DNA from: Microlunatus elymi
GTDB taxonomy: Bacteria > Actinomycetota > Actinomycetes > Propionibacteriales > Propionibacteriaceae
Assembly: GCF_007362775.1 (NCBI RefSeq)
Contig: NZ_CP041692.1
Coordinates: 2,170,001 to 2,234,000 of the forward strand
Direction of reading: 5' to 3'
DNA length: 64,000 nucleotides
Shown here: piece by piece, positions 56,816 through 64,000 of the stretch
How the letters are laid out: the number at the start of each line of letters is the position of its first letter
Numbering within the stretch: the stretch's first letter is position 1
Translations under genes and position numbers: made by a program
The notes under the pieces: model-generated
What the model was told of the DNA's origin: nothing
The model's input: only the letters and a program-made list of their open reading frames with translations
The model's database searches: none

Positions 56816-56840
56816 GCCCGGTGTTCTGTCACCACGAGGG

Positions 56841-57623
56841 CTACTGGATGCCCGACTCCATCAGCGCGTCCAGGGCCGCTCGGGCCGGCTCGTCGCCGGA
56901 GATGTCGACGCTGCCACCGCGGGTCCAGGCCCACAGAGCAAGATCAACAACGGGTGCGGTGACCTTCGCGGTCGGTTCGCCGTCGGATGCTCGTACGGCG
57001 CGGGGAAAGTCCCAGACCTTGCCTGACTCCGGCTCCGTACCGGACCAGTGGCCGACCTCGACCAGCCAGCGTTGACCGCTGCCGTCGGCGACGAACTCGA
57101 TCACCGCCTGCGGCTCGTAGCTGGCCCACGGTTCGAGCCAGCCCCACATCACGTCCACGCAGTGGTCGATCGCGCCTGCGGCCACCTCGTCGGAGATCGG
57201 GCTGATCGGCCTGCCCGCGGTCAACTCTGCGTCGACCCGGTGCATGGTCGCCTCGTAGGTCTGCATCCGGCGGGTGAAACCCACGGTCTGATCCGGCGGC
57301 CACCAGGACCAACGCGGCTCCGCGTCGTCCAGCTCGGACAGTTGTTCCAGCAGTTGCCGGGTCGCTTGCTCGCGCAGTGGCAGCGTCTCGGCGATGGTCT
57401 TCGGGCGGTCCGGCTTGGCACTCTCGATCGTCGCCAGGGCCTCTTCGTCCCGGATCCGGCCGGCCAGGATTCCGGCCCAGAACAGATGCACCTCGGTCAG
57501 ATGCCAGAGCAGATCGGCCGCATTCCAGTCCGGGCAGGTGGGCACCCGCGCCCGCGGATCCGCGTCCGCCAGCACCTCGGCAAACCGTCGCGCCTCGTCA
57601 TCGATGACCGCAAGCCTGTCCAT
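56841..57623 (-). CDS. maleylpyruvate isomerase/DinB-like mycothiol-type family protein
   Basis: The 260-residue helical-bundle protein has the metal-binding pattern DLLWHLTEVHLFW and TYEATMHRVDAE, as in mycothiol-dependent maleylpyruvate isomerases and MDMPI-domain proteins. A second C-terminal beta domain (about residues 165-255) follows. It may transfer or bind mycothiol; the substrate is unknown. ATG 57623 precedes the conserved core. It is divergent from glyS. Confidence 0.83.
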   Translation of the reverse strand: MDRLAVIDDEARRFAEVLADADPRARVPTCPDWNAADLLWHLTEVHLFWAGILAGRIRDEEALATIESAKPDRPKTIAETLPLREQATRQLLEQLSELDDAEPRWSWWPPDQTVGFTRRMQTYEATMHRVDAELTAGRPISPISDEVAAGAIDHCVDVMWGWLEPWASYEPQAVIEFVADGSGQRWLVEVGHWSGTEPESGKVWDFPRAVRASDGEPTAKVTAPVVDLALWAWTRGGSVDISGDEPARAALDALMESGIQ

Positions 57624-57637
57624 GCCCGCCAACCTAA

Positions 57638-57691
57638 CGGACCTGTCAGCGCCAGAGTGCGCTGTAGCGACTCCTGACGCTGACAGGTCGG
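57638..57691. repeat. 54-nt palindromic element, family A copy 5
   Basis: Arms 57638-57661 and 57668-57691 flank the loop CTGTAG. The outer core is ACCTGTCAGCG/CGCTGACAGGT, with G:C in place of the A:T pair of other copies. It lies between the start codons of divergent genes, so it is not a transcript terminator for either of them. Confidence 0.92.
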
Positions 57692-57793
57692 CGGTGGTTT
57701 TCGCTTCGCGCCGGGACGGGGCGATCAACTAGCCTGAAGCCCGACCGTGCGGGCGCCAGCCGGGTGTCCGCTCACAGCGTGGAGAGAGTTTTC

Positions 57794-59182
57794 GTGGCCA
57801 AGAGCAAGCTCGACGACGTCATCAGCCTGTGCAAGCGCAGGGGGTTCGTGTTCCAGTCCGGTGAGATCTACGGCGGTACGCGTTCGGCCTGGGACTACGG
57901 GCCGTTCGGCGTCGAGCTGAAGGAGAACATCAAGCGGCAGTGGTGGAAGTCGATGGTCACCGGCCGCGACGATGTGGTCGGCCTGGACTCGGCGATCATC
58001 CTGCCCAAGCAGACCTGGGTCGCCTCCGGCCACGTCGGCGTCTTCACCGACCCGCTGGTCGAATGCCTGAACTGCCATCAGCGGTTCCGTGCCGATCACC
58101 TGCAGGAGGCGTACGCCGCCAAGCGGGACATCGACGACCCGGACACCGTCACCTTCGATCTGCTCAACTGCCCGAACTGCGGCACCAAGGGCAAGTGGAC
58201 GCCGCCGCGGGACTTCAACATGATGTTGAAGACCTACCTGGGGGTGATCGAGGACGAGTCCGGGCTGCACTACCTGCGGCCGGAGACCGCGCAGGGCATC
58301 TTTCTGAACTTCAACAACGTGCTCACCGTGGCGCGGAAGAAGCCGCCGTTCGGCATCGCGCAGACCGGCAAGTCCTTCCGCAACGAGATCACTCCCGGCA
58401 ACTTCATCTTCCGCACCCGCGAGTTCGAGCAGATGGAGATGGAGTTCTTCGTCGAGCCGGGCACCGACGAACAGTGGCACCAGTACTGGATCGACACCCG
58501 CCGAGACTGGTATGTCGATCTTGGAATCGCTGCCGACAACCTGCGCTTGTATGAGCACGCGCAGGAGAAGTTGTCGCATTATTCCAAGCGGACGGTCGAT
58601 ATCGAGTACCGCTTCGAGTTCCCGGGCAACGAGTGGGGCGAGCTGGAGGGCATCGCCAACCGGACCGACTTTGATCTTGGAACCCACTCCAAGCACTCCG
58701 GCACCGACCTGTCCTATTTCGATCAGGCCAAGGGCGAGCGCTACATCCCGTACGTGATCGAGCCGGCCGGCGGTGTCACCCGCTCGCTGATGGCGTTCCT
58801 GGTGGACGCGTACACCGAGGACGAGGCGCCCAACACCAAGGGCGGGGTGGACAAGCGGACTGTGCTCAAGCTCGACCCGCGACTCGCGCCGGTCAAGGCC
58901 GCCGTGCTGCCGCTGTCCCGCAACGAGCAGCTGTCGCCGAAGGCTCGTGATCTTGCCGCCGAGCTGCGCAAGCACTGGAACGTCGACTTCGACGACGCCC
59001 AGGCGATCGGTCGCCGCTACCGCCGCCAGGACGAGATCGGTACGCCGTACTGCATAACCGTCGATTTCGACACCCTGGAAGACGATGCGGTCACCGTTCG
59101 TGAACGCGACACCATGACCCAGGAGAGGGTCAGCCTGGACAAGGTCTCCGAGTACCTGGCCCCGAAGCTGATCGGCTGCTGA
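57794..59182 (+). CDS. glyS: glycine-tRNA ligase (eukaryote-type, class II)
   Basis: The 462-residue synthetase starts at GTG 57794 behind GGAGAGA. It shows class II motifs 1-3: LQEA-type N-terminal region, [19 protein letters not shown] (motif 2) and [11 protein letters not shown] (motif 3). A zinc-like cysteine cluster CLNCHQRF and CPNCGTKG is present. It attaches glycine to tRNA-Gly. The single-chain form is standard in actinobacteria. dusB follows 2 bp after its stop. Confidence 0.96.
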   Translation: MAKSKLDDVISLCKRRGFVFQSGEIYGGTRSAWDYGPFGVELKENIKRQWWKSMVTGRDDVVGLDSAIILPKQTWVASGHVGVFTDPLVECLNCHQRFRADHLQEAYAAKRDIDDPDTVTFDLLNCPNCGTKGKWTPPRDFNMMLKTYLGVIEDESGLHYLRPETAQGIFLNFNNVLTVARKKPPFGIAQTGKSFRNEITPGNFIFRTREFEQMEMEFFVEPGTDEQWHQYWIDTRRDWYVDLGIAADNLRLYEHAQEKLSHYSKRTVDIEYRFEFPGNEWGELEGIANRTDFDLGTHSKHSGTDLSYFDQAKGERYIPYVIEPAGGVTRSLMAFLVDAYTEDEAPNTKGGVDKRTVLKLDPRLAPVKAAVLPLSRNEQLSPKARDLAAELRKHWNVDFDDAQAIGRRYRRQDEIGTPYCITVDFDTLEDDAVTVRERDTMTQERVSLDKVSEYLAPKLIGC

Positions 59183-59184
59183 TC

Positions 59185-60393
59185 TTGGTCTCTCAGCTCG
59201 TCAATCCAGCCCTTCGACAAGCTCCGGGCCCTTCCTCGGCTCCTGAGCAAGGCGCCGGACCGAAGGTTCGGCCACTGCGGCTGGGCACGCTCACGGTCGA
59301 CACCCCGGTGGTGCTGGCGCCGATGGCCGGCATCACCAACGCCGCCTACCGCCAACTCTGCCGGGAACAGGGTGCGGGACTGTACGTGTGCGAGATGATC
59401 ACCTCGCGCGGCATCGTCGAGCGGGACGCCAAGACGCTGGACATGCTGCAGTTCGACCCGGGGGAGAGCACCCGTAGCGTGCAGCTCTACGGCACCGACC
59501 CGTACTACATGGCCGAGGCGGCCAAGATCCTCTGTGGCGACTTCGGCGTCGGCCACGTGGACATGAACTTCGGCTGCCCGGTGCCGAAGGTCACCCGCAA
59601 GGGCGGCGGTGCGGCGTTGCCGTGGAAGCGGGATCTGATGGAGGCGATCCTGCGCGCTGTGGTGAACGCCGCAGAACCGTACGCGGTCCCGGTCACCTGC
59701 AAGACCCGCAAGGGCATCGACGATGATCATCTGACCTACCTCGATGCCGGCCGGATCGCCGAACAGGCAGGGATATCGGCCATCGCGCTGCACGGCCGTA
59801 CGGCTCAACAGGCCTACTCCGGCACCGCCGACTGGGACGCGATCGCGGCGCTCGTTGATCATGTCGACATCCCGGTGCTCGGCAACGGTGACATCTGGGA
59901 GGCGGCTGATGCGCTGCGGATGATCGAGCACACCGGCGCCGCCGGAGTGGTGATCGGCCGTGGTTGCCTCGGCCGTCCCTGGCTGTTCCGTGATCTTGCC
60001 GACGCCTTCGCGGGCCGGCCGACGCGTACGTTGCCGACGTCCGGTGAGGTGGCGACCATGGTCCGCCGGCACGCCGAACTGCTGGCCGGCCTGATGACCG
60101 AGCAGCGCGGGTGTGCCGACCTGCGCAAGCACATGTCCTGGTACTTCAAGGGATTCCCGGTCGGCGGCGACATCCGCCGCAACCTCGGCATGATCTCCAG
60201 CCTCACCGAGCTCGATGATCATCTTTCCCGGTTGGACCCGGATCTTCCTTACCCGGTTGAGGAATTCGGCAAACCGCGCGGACGGCAAGGCTCCCCACGC
60301 AGCAAGGTTGCGCTGCCCGAGGGCTGGCTCGCCGACACCTGCGGACTTGATCTTGAACTCTCCGGCGCCGAGATCGGCGTCTCCGGCGGGTAG
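59185..60393 (+). CDS. dusB: tRNA-dihydrouridine synthase (DusB-like)
   Basis: The 402-residue FMN enzyme has APMAGITNAAYRQLCRE, MNFGCPVPKVTRKGGG with the catalytic Cys, and ALHGRTAQQAYSG. It reduces uridine in tRNA D-loops. It follows glyS as in many actinobacteria. The likely start is TTG 59185, with residues about 8-24 (NPALRQAPGPSSAPEQG) encoded by an embedded dispersed repeat at 59210-59235. The last residues are a family-typical C-terminal extension. Confidence 0.93.
   Translation: MVSQLVNPALRQAPGPSSAPEQGAGPKVRPLRLGTLTVDTPVVLAPMAGITNAAYRQLCREQGAGLYVCEMITSRGIVERDAKTLDMLQFDPGESTRSVQLYGTDPYYMAEAAKILCGDFGVGHVDMNFGCPVPKVTRKGGGAALPWKRDLMEAILRAVVNAAEPYAVPVTCKTRKGIDDDHLTYLDAGRIAEQAGISAIALHGRTAQQAYSGTADWDAIAALVDHVDIPVLGNGDIWEAADALRMIEHTGAAGVVIGRGCLGRPWLFRDLADAFAGRPTRTLPTSGEVATMVRRHAELLAGLMTEQRGCADLRKHMSWYFKGFPVGGDIRRNLGMISSLTELDDHLSRLDPDLPYPVEEFGKPRGRQGSPRSKVALPEGWLADTCGLDLELSGAEIGVSGG
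59210..59235. repeat. in-frame short dispersed repeat, copy 4
   Basis: CCCTTCGACAAGCTCCGGGC is the reverse orientation of the repeat at 54091. It lies in the dusB N-terminal extension and encodes part of LRQAPGPSS, a peptide I recall from such repeats in other actinobacterial proteins. Confidence 0.75.
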
Positions 60394-60402
60394 TGACCGC
60401 AG

Positions 60403-60442
60403 TATTGCTGATGATTGACATGTGGATATATCATCAGCAATA
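60403..60442. promoter_or_regulatory. perfect inverted repeat at second vapBC (candidate operator)
   Basis: TATTGCTGATGAT (60403-60415) and ATCATCAGCAATA (60430-60442) are perfectly inverted with a 14-nt spacer. The right arm ends on the first base of the vapB ATG. This strongly suggests VapB/VapBC autoregulation. Confidence 0.75.
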
Positions 60443-60651
60443 TGAAGACGATGATTGACCTGGACGACGAGGCACTCGCTCAGGCGGCGCGGGAGCTCGG
60501 TACGACGACCAAGAAGGATACGGTCAACGCTGCGCTCGCGTTCGTCGCGGCGCGTAGGAAGCGGATCGAGCAGCTTCTGGATGATCCGTACTCATCGGGG
60601 GTCGGGCCCGACATCGGTGACGAGCAGATCATGAAGACCGCTCGTCGGTGA
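60442..60651 (+). CDS. vapB: VapB-type antitoxin (second module)
   Basis: The 69-residue protein has the N-terminal RHH-like pattern KTMIDLDDEALAQAARELG then TTKKDTVNAALAFV, and a variable C-terminus (GVGPDIGDEQIMKT). It shares IDLDD and TKKDTVN with the antitoxin at 15968 but differs elsewhere. ATG 60442 is preferred over an upstream start because it begins the conserved block and lies at the operator edge. It overlaps vapC by 4 bp. Confidence 0.9.
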   Translation: MKTMIDLDDEALAQAARELGTTTKKDTVNAALAFVAARRKRIEQLLDDPYSSGVGPDIGDEQIMKTARR

Positions 60652-61085
60652 TGACTGAGTTGGTCGGAGGTCGCCATTACTTGATCGACACGTCAGTGCT
60701 TGCTCGACACAAGAACCCCAGAGTGCATGAGGTCGTTGCAGGACTGATCGCGGACAGGCTCGCGGCGACGTGCGCCACGATTGACCTCGAGGCGGGGTAC
60801 TCGGGACGCGACTTCGCCGAGGTCGAGGCCATCCAACTTCGCAGACGCGACCTTTATCGGTTACTTCCGTTGACGGAGGAGGCGGCCGAACGGGCCCGGG
60901 AGGTTCAGCTGCGGATGGCGAAGCGCGGTCACCACAGGGCTGCCGGGGTTTTCGATCTGCTGTCGGCCGCAGCGGCTGAACTGAACGGGGCGGTGATCCT
61001 GCACTACGACCACGACTTTGAGCACATCGCAGCGGTCACCGGGCAGCCACAGGTCTGGGTTGTGCCGCCGGGATCGATCGATTGA
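60648..61085 (+). CDS. vapC: VapC-type PIN-domain ribonuclease toxin (second module)
   Basis: The 145-residue PIN protein has the acidic set LIDTSVLARH, TIDLEAGYS, GVFDLLSAAAA and HYDHDFEHIA. It shares architecture with the VapC at 15564 but is a distinct paralogue, suggesting non-redundant RNA targets. It overlaps its antitoxin by 4 bp and is intact by these motifs. Confidence 0.92.
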   Translation: MMTELVGGRHYLIDTSVLARHKNPRVHEVVAGLIADRLAATCATIDLEAGYSGRDFAEVEAIQLRRRDLYRLLPLTEEAAERAREVQLRMAKRGHHRAAGVFDLLSAAAAELNGAVILHYDHDFEHIAAVTGQPQVWVVPPGSID

Positions 61086-61185
61086 TCCGCCTCCGGCCGC
61101 CAGTTCCAGCCCGACCTCTACCCTGCGGGCCTCGGTGGCGTGGTTTGCTATCGCCGTGCTCAACTCGGATGCCGGAGGGCCGGCG

Positions 61186-61752
61186 GTGGTCACTGTCTGC
61201 AAGCAGAAGCTGCACGGCGGTCGCGGCTGCTGGCAGGCGTACGCAGTTGATCATGACGCGGACGGGCTCTGGCTGTTCACGCCGGCGGGCTCGATCTTCC
61301 GCTCGACCGACGGACACAGTGACGAGCAGTGTTCGGTCGAAGGCGGGGATCAGCCGGGGCTGGACTCGCTGATCCTGGTCCCCGACCCAGGGCAGCACTG
61401 GCTGGCCACCTGGCGGGTGCCGGAACGAGCGCTGCACATCAGCATCGAGATCTGCGACTGGATCCGCCGAGGCGCCGACGTGATTTGCTTCCTGGATTGG
61501 GAATTGGACCCGTTCCGGCTCCGTTCGGGGCTGGTCGCGGTGGAAGATCTCGACGACTTCGCCGAGGTTCGTACCGCCGGACTGTTATCGGATGACGATG
61601 CCGAGCGGGCACTGTCGGCAGCGGCCTGGGCCGAGCGAAGCCTTCGCCGTCGACGTGCGCCGTTCGACGAGCGCTCTGATCAACGACTGGCCGAGGCCGG
61701 TCGACTCGGGCTGCCGCCGTTGACCGACGTACCGCATCCGCTCGACCTGTGA
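61186..61752 (+). CDS. DUF402-like hypothetical protein
   Basis: The 188-residue product contains LHGGRGCWQAYAVDHDADG, EICDWIRRGADVICFLDWELD and LVAVEDLDDFAE, reminiscent of the DUF402 (FomD-like barrel) family, including some nucleoside-diphosphate phosphatases. GTG 61186 has GGAGGG 7 nt upstream and begins at the fold, so it is preferred to a GTG at 61135. Function is not assigned. It is convergent with the ABC exporter. Confidence 0.65.
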   Translation: MVTVCKQKLHGGRGCWQAYAVDHDADGLWLFTPAGSIFRSTDGHSDEQCSVEGGDQPGLDSLILVPDPGQHWLATWRVPERALHISIEICDWIRRGADVICFLDWELDPFRLRSGLVAVEDLDDFAEVRTAGLLSDDDAERALSAAAWAERSLRRRRAPFDERSDQRLAEAGRLGLPPLTDVPHPLDL

Positions 61753-61757
61753 ACTGA

Positions 61758-61853
61758 CAGCCGCGCGCAAGATCGTCTCCCGCACCGGATATCGGCCCTG
61801 GCCGGACTCAGCCGCGCGCGAAATCTTCTCTCGCACCCGATATTTCGCGCGCG
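61758..61853. repeat. direct plus inverted repeat cluster (element G)
   Basis: Two 35-bp direct repeats (61758-61792 and 61809-61843), both beginning CAGCCGCGCGC, agree at 30 of 35 positions. Within the second, CGCGCGCGAAAT (61813-61824) pairs perfectly with ATTTCGCGCGCG (61842-61853). The cluster occupies the gap between convergent genes. Confidence 0.85.
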
Positions 61854-61893
61854 CTGGGCGTTCTTGGGTGCGGCTGATGGAGGGCGGTCACGA

Positions 61894-64000
61894 TCACAGG
61901 TGCGAGTGGTCCGGGTCGCCGATGAAGGTTCGCCAGAGTTCGGCGTATCCGCCGTCCAGGGCCAGCAACTCCTCATGCGTTCCGTCCTCGGCCAGCCGGC
62001 CGTGTTCGATGTAGAGGATCCGGTCGGCCCGGGCCGCCGTGGTCAGCCGGTGTGCGACCACGATCGTGGTCCGCTGTTCGGCCAGCCGCTCGGTCGCGTG
62101 GGTCACCATCGCCTCGCTGCGCAGGTCCAGCGCCGCGGTCGCCTCGTCCAACAGCAGGATCGCCGGCTTCACCAACTCCGCCCGGGCCAGCGCGATCAAC
62201 TGGCGTTGGCCCGCAGACAGGTTGCGGCCGCGTTCGGCGATCGGATGCAGATAGCCGCCCGGCAGCCGGGAGATCATCTCGTGCGCACCCACGGCCCGGG
62301 CCGCCGCCTCCACCTCGGCATCGCTCGCGCTCGGTCGCCCGTACGCGACCTGGTCACGGATGTTGCCCGGGAAGAGGTAACTCTCCTGCGGCACCAACCC
62401 CACGTGGCGCCGGTACGCGGGCAGATCCAGTGATCGAAGATCATGATCGTCGATCCGGATCGAGCCGTCGTTGATGTCGTAAAACCGCTCGATCAGCTTG
62501 ACCACGGTGGACTTCCCGGCGCCGGTCTCACCGACCAGTGCGACCGTGTCACCGGCCGCGATCGAGACCGTCATGCCGTCCAGCGCCGGCCGGTTCGCGG
62601 TCTCGTACTGGAACACGACGTCGTCGAAGTCGATCCGGCCGTCGACCCGGTCCAAGATCACCGGCCGTTCGGCCGACGGAGTCGAGGTCGGGGTACTGAG
62701 CAACTCGCGGATCCGCATCAGACCGACCATCGCCTGCTGATAGCCGTCGAAGACCTGGGACAGGTTCTGAATCGGCGCGAACAGCAGATCGATGTAGAGC
62801 AGGTACGCGATCAGTCCGCCCGCGGTGATCATGCTGTTGTGGAACTGGGTCGCGGCCAAGATCAACACCAGCGCCCCGGCCAACGCACTGAGGAACTGGA
62901 CGAACGGGAAGTAGATCGAGATGTAGCGCTGCGCCCGGGTCCGGGTACGCCGATAGCCGTCGGACAGGTTGGCGAACCGGGCCGCGTTGTGCTCCTCGCG
63001 GCGGAAGGCCTGGGTGATCCGCAGCCCGGCCACGTTCTCCTGCAGATCGGCGTTCACAACCGACAGTTGTTCCCGGGCCTGGCGATAGGCCCGGCTGCTG
63101 ACCCGGCGGAAGACCAGCGTGGTGATCACCAGCACCGGCAACACCAGACCGACCACCAGCATCAGCCGGAGATTGAGGAAACACAGTGCGGTCAGGATGC
63201 CGAAGAACGACAGCAGGCTGACCAGTGCGGTGACCAGACCCGTCTGCATGAAGGAGGACAGCGCGTCCACGTCGGACGTCATCCGGGTCATGATCCGGCC
63301 GCCCATCTCGCGCTCGTAGTAGTCGAGCCCGAGCCGCTGCAGGTGGCTGAAGATCTTCACCCGCAGCGTGTAGAGGAAACGCTCGCCGGTCCGGCCGGTG
63401 ACCCGCATCGCGGCGATCTGCACGCCCCAGTCGATCAGTACGACGGCCAGCGCCAACGCCGATGCCACCCAGATCGCGGTCAGCAGACCCTTGTTGACGC
63501 CGTCGTCGATGCCGTCGCGGATCAACACCGGCAAAGCCAAACCACACAGGGCATCCGCGGCGACCAGCCCGAATCCGACCGCGAACGGCAGCCGGAACTT
63601 GCGCAGCAGCGAACCGAGCCGGAAGTGATCATCACTGGCCCGGGCGAACGCCGGATCGACTTCGGGCCGGCCGTCGGCCGGCGGCAACTTGTCCACCGCG
63701 TCCAGCAACTCCGGGGTCGGCGGCATCGACGCCATCCCGGAGCTCAGCCCGCGACCACCGCCACCGCCGCCGCGTCCACCGGCAGCACCCATCCGCGCCA
63801 GCCGGTCGGCGATCACCGGGTCGTCGACGCCGCCAGGCACCGCATCCGGATCCCACAGCCCGGCAGTGACCTCGCCGGTCCGCCAGCCGTCCGCGTCGTC
63901 GTCGAAGATCAAGTTCTCCGGCCCGGCCAGCAGTTCACGGAAGAGCTCGGAGCGTTGCTCCAATTCCTCGATGGTGCCGAAGTCGACGATCCGCCCATGA
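61894..64000 (-). CDS. fused tandem ABC exporter, C-terminal half (5' end outside window)
   Basis: The frame continues past the right edge. It opens with HGRIVDFGTIEELEQRSELF, the end of an ATP-binding domain, then a charged and Gly-rich linker (about 100 residues) and a second full half-transporter. Transmembrane helices begin near LPFAVGFGLVAADALCGLAL, followed by an ATPase with Walker A VGETGAGKST, signature NLSAGQRQ and Walker B LLLDEATAAL. So one polypeptide appears to contain two half-exporters. Substrate, drug or lipid, is unknown. The visible half is intact. Confidence 0.9.
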   Translation of the reverse strand, partial: HGRIVDFGTIEELEQRSELFRELLAGPENLIFDDDADGWRTGEVTAGLWDPDAVPGGVDDPVIADRLARMGAAGGRGGGGGGRGLSSGMASMPPTPELLDAVDKLPPADGRPEVDPAFARASDDHFRLGSLLRKFRLPFAVGFGLVAADALCGLALPVLIRDGIDDGVNKGLLTAIWVASALALAVVLIDWGVQIAAMRVTGRTGERFLYTLRVKIFSHLQRLGLDYYEREMGGRIMTRMTSDVDALSSFMQTGLVTALVSLLSFFGILTALCFLNLRLMLVVGLVLPVLVITTLVFRRVSSRAYRQAREQLSVVNADLQENVAGLRITQAFRREEHNAARFANLSDGYRRTRTRAQRYISIYFPFVQFLSALAGALVLILAATQFHNSMITAGGLIAYLLYIDLLFAPIQNLSQVFDGYQQAMVGLMRIRELLSTPTSTPSAERPVILDRVDGRIDFDDVVFQYETANRPALDGMTVSIAAGDTVALVGETGAGKSTVVKLIERFYDINDGSIRIDDHDLRSLDLPAYRRHVGLVPQESYLFPGNIRDQVAYGRPSASDAEVEAAARAVGAHEMISRLPGGYLHPIAERGRNLSAGQRQLIALARAELVKPAILLLDEATAALDLRSEAMVTHATERLAEQRTTIVVAHRLTTAARADRILYIEHGRLAEDGTHEELLALDGGYAELWRTFIGDPDHSHL

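Overview
The window looks like a chromosomal segment of a high-GC actinobacterium. Housekeeping genes follow an order typical of that phylum (lepA, hemW, hrcA, dnaJ, rsmE, phoH, ybeY, a CBS/CNNM protein, era, leuA, recO, uppS, zur, glyS, dusB). Mycothiol-linked protein families are present and GTG starts are common. A member of the Propionibacteriales such as Microlunatus or a relative is my best inference, not a demonstrated fact. I saw no rRNA, tRNA, prophage, insertion sequence, CRISPR array or biosynthetic cluster.

Layout. 1-4.8 kb: the N-terminus of a TrmH-type RNA methyltransferase, a minisatellite, an alpha/beta hydrolase, lepA, and two redox proteins. 4.8-14.2 kb: an AI-2E-type permease, MTA phosphorylase, then an envelope or glycan-type block (epimerase, histidine kinase/response regulator pair, GT2 glycosyltransferase, a fused DUF2064-methyltransferase, a GT87-like membrane enzyme) and a phosphotransferase. 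14.3-22.7 kb: hemW, vapBC, DUF3097, an MBL hydrolase, CIRCE-hrcA-dnaJ, rsmE and tgt. 22.8-31.3 kb: a secreted phosphodiester-glycosidase-like protein, small conserved genes, the phoH-ybeY-CBS-cdd-like-era operon and an MHS transporter. 31.3-39.5 kb: a double-GNAT protein, a GH13 glucosidase, two tandem secreted paralogues of unknown function, leuA with a leader peptide and attenuator, a Gfo/Idh oxidoreductase and a truncated kinase. 39.5-51 kb: a BAAT-type hydrolase, a sugar ABC transporter operon ending in an oxidoreductase, an M1 peptidase, recO, LysR, VanZ and a glucarate-dehydratase-like enzyme. 51-64 kb: uppS, a DUF1707 protein, the znuACB-zur operon with a Zur box, small genes, glyS-dusB, a second vapBC, a DUF402-like protein and the second half of a fused tandem ABC exporter running off the edge.

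The most unusual signal is non-coding. Five intergenic elements are each exactly 54 nt and fold as 24-6-24 hairpins with conserved outer ends and divergent but still self-complementary inner stems (4001, 6901, 20632, 31299, 57638). A second pair has 10-bp arms and identical 36-nt spacers (17196 and 25235), and several single palindromes occupy other intergenic gaps. Some provide stop codons or C-terminal codons to neighbouring genes. In addition, the motifs TTGATCA and TGATCTTG are strongly over-represented inside genes, and a short 'CTTCGACAAGCTCAGG'-type repeat is embedded in frame in four proteins.
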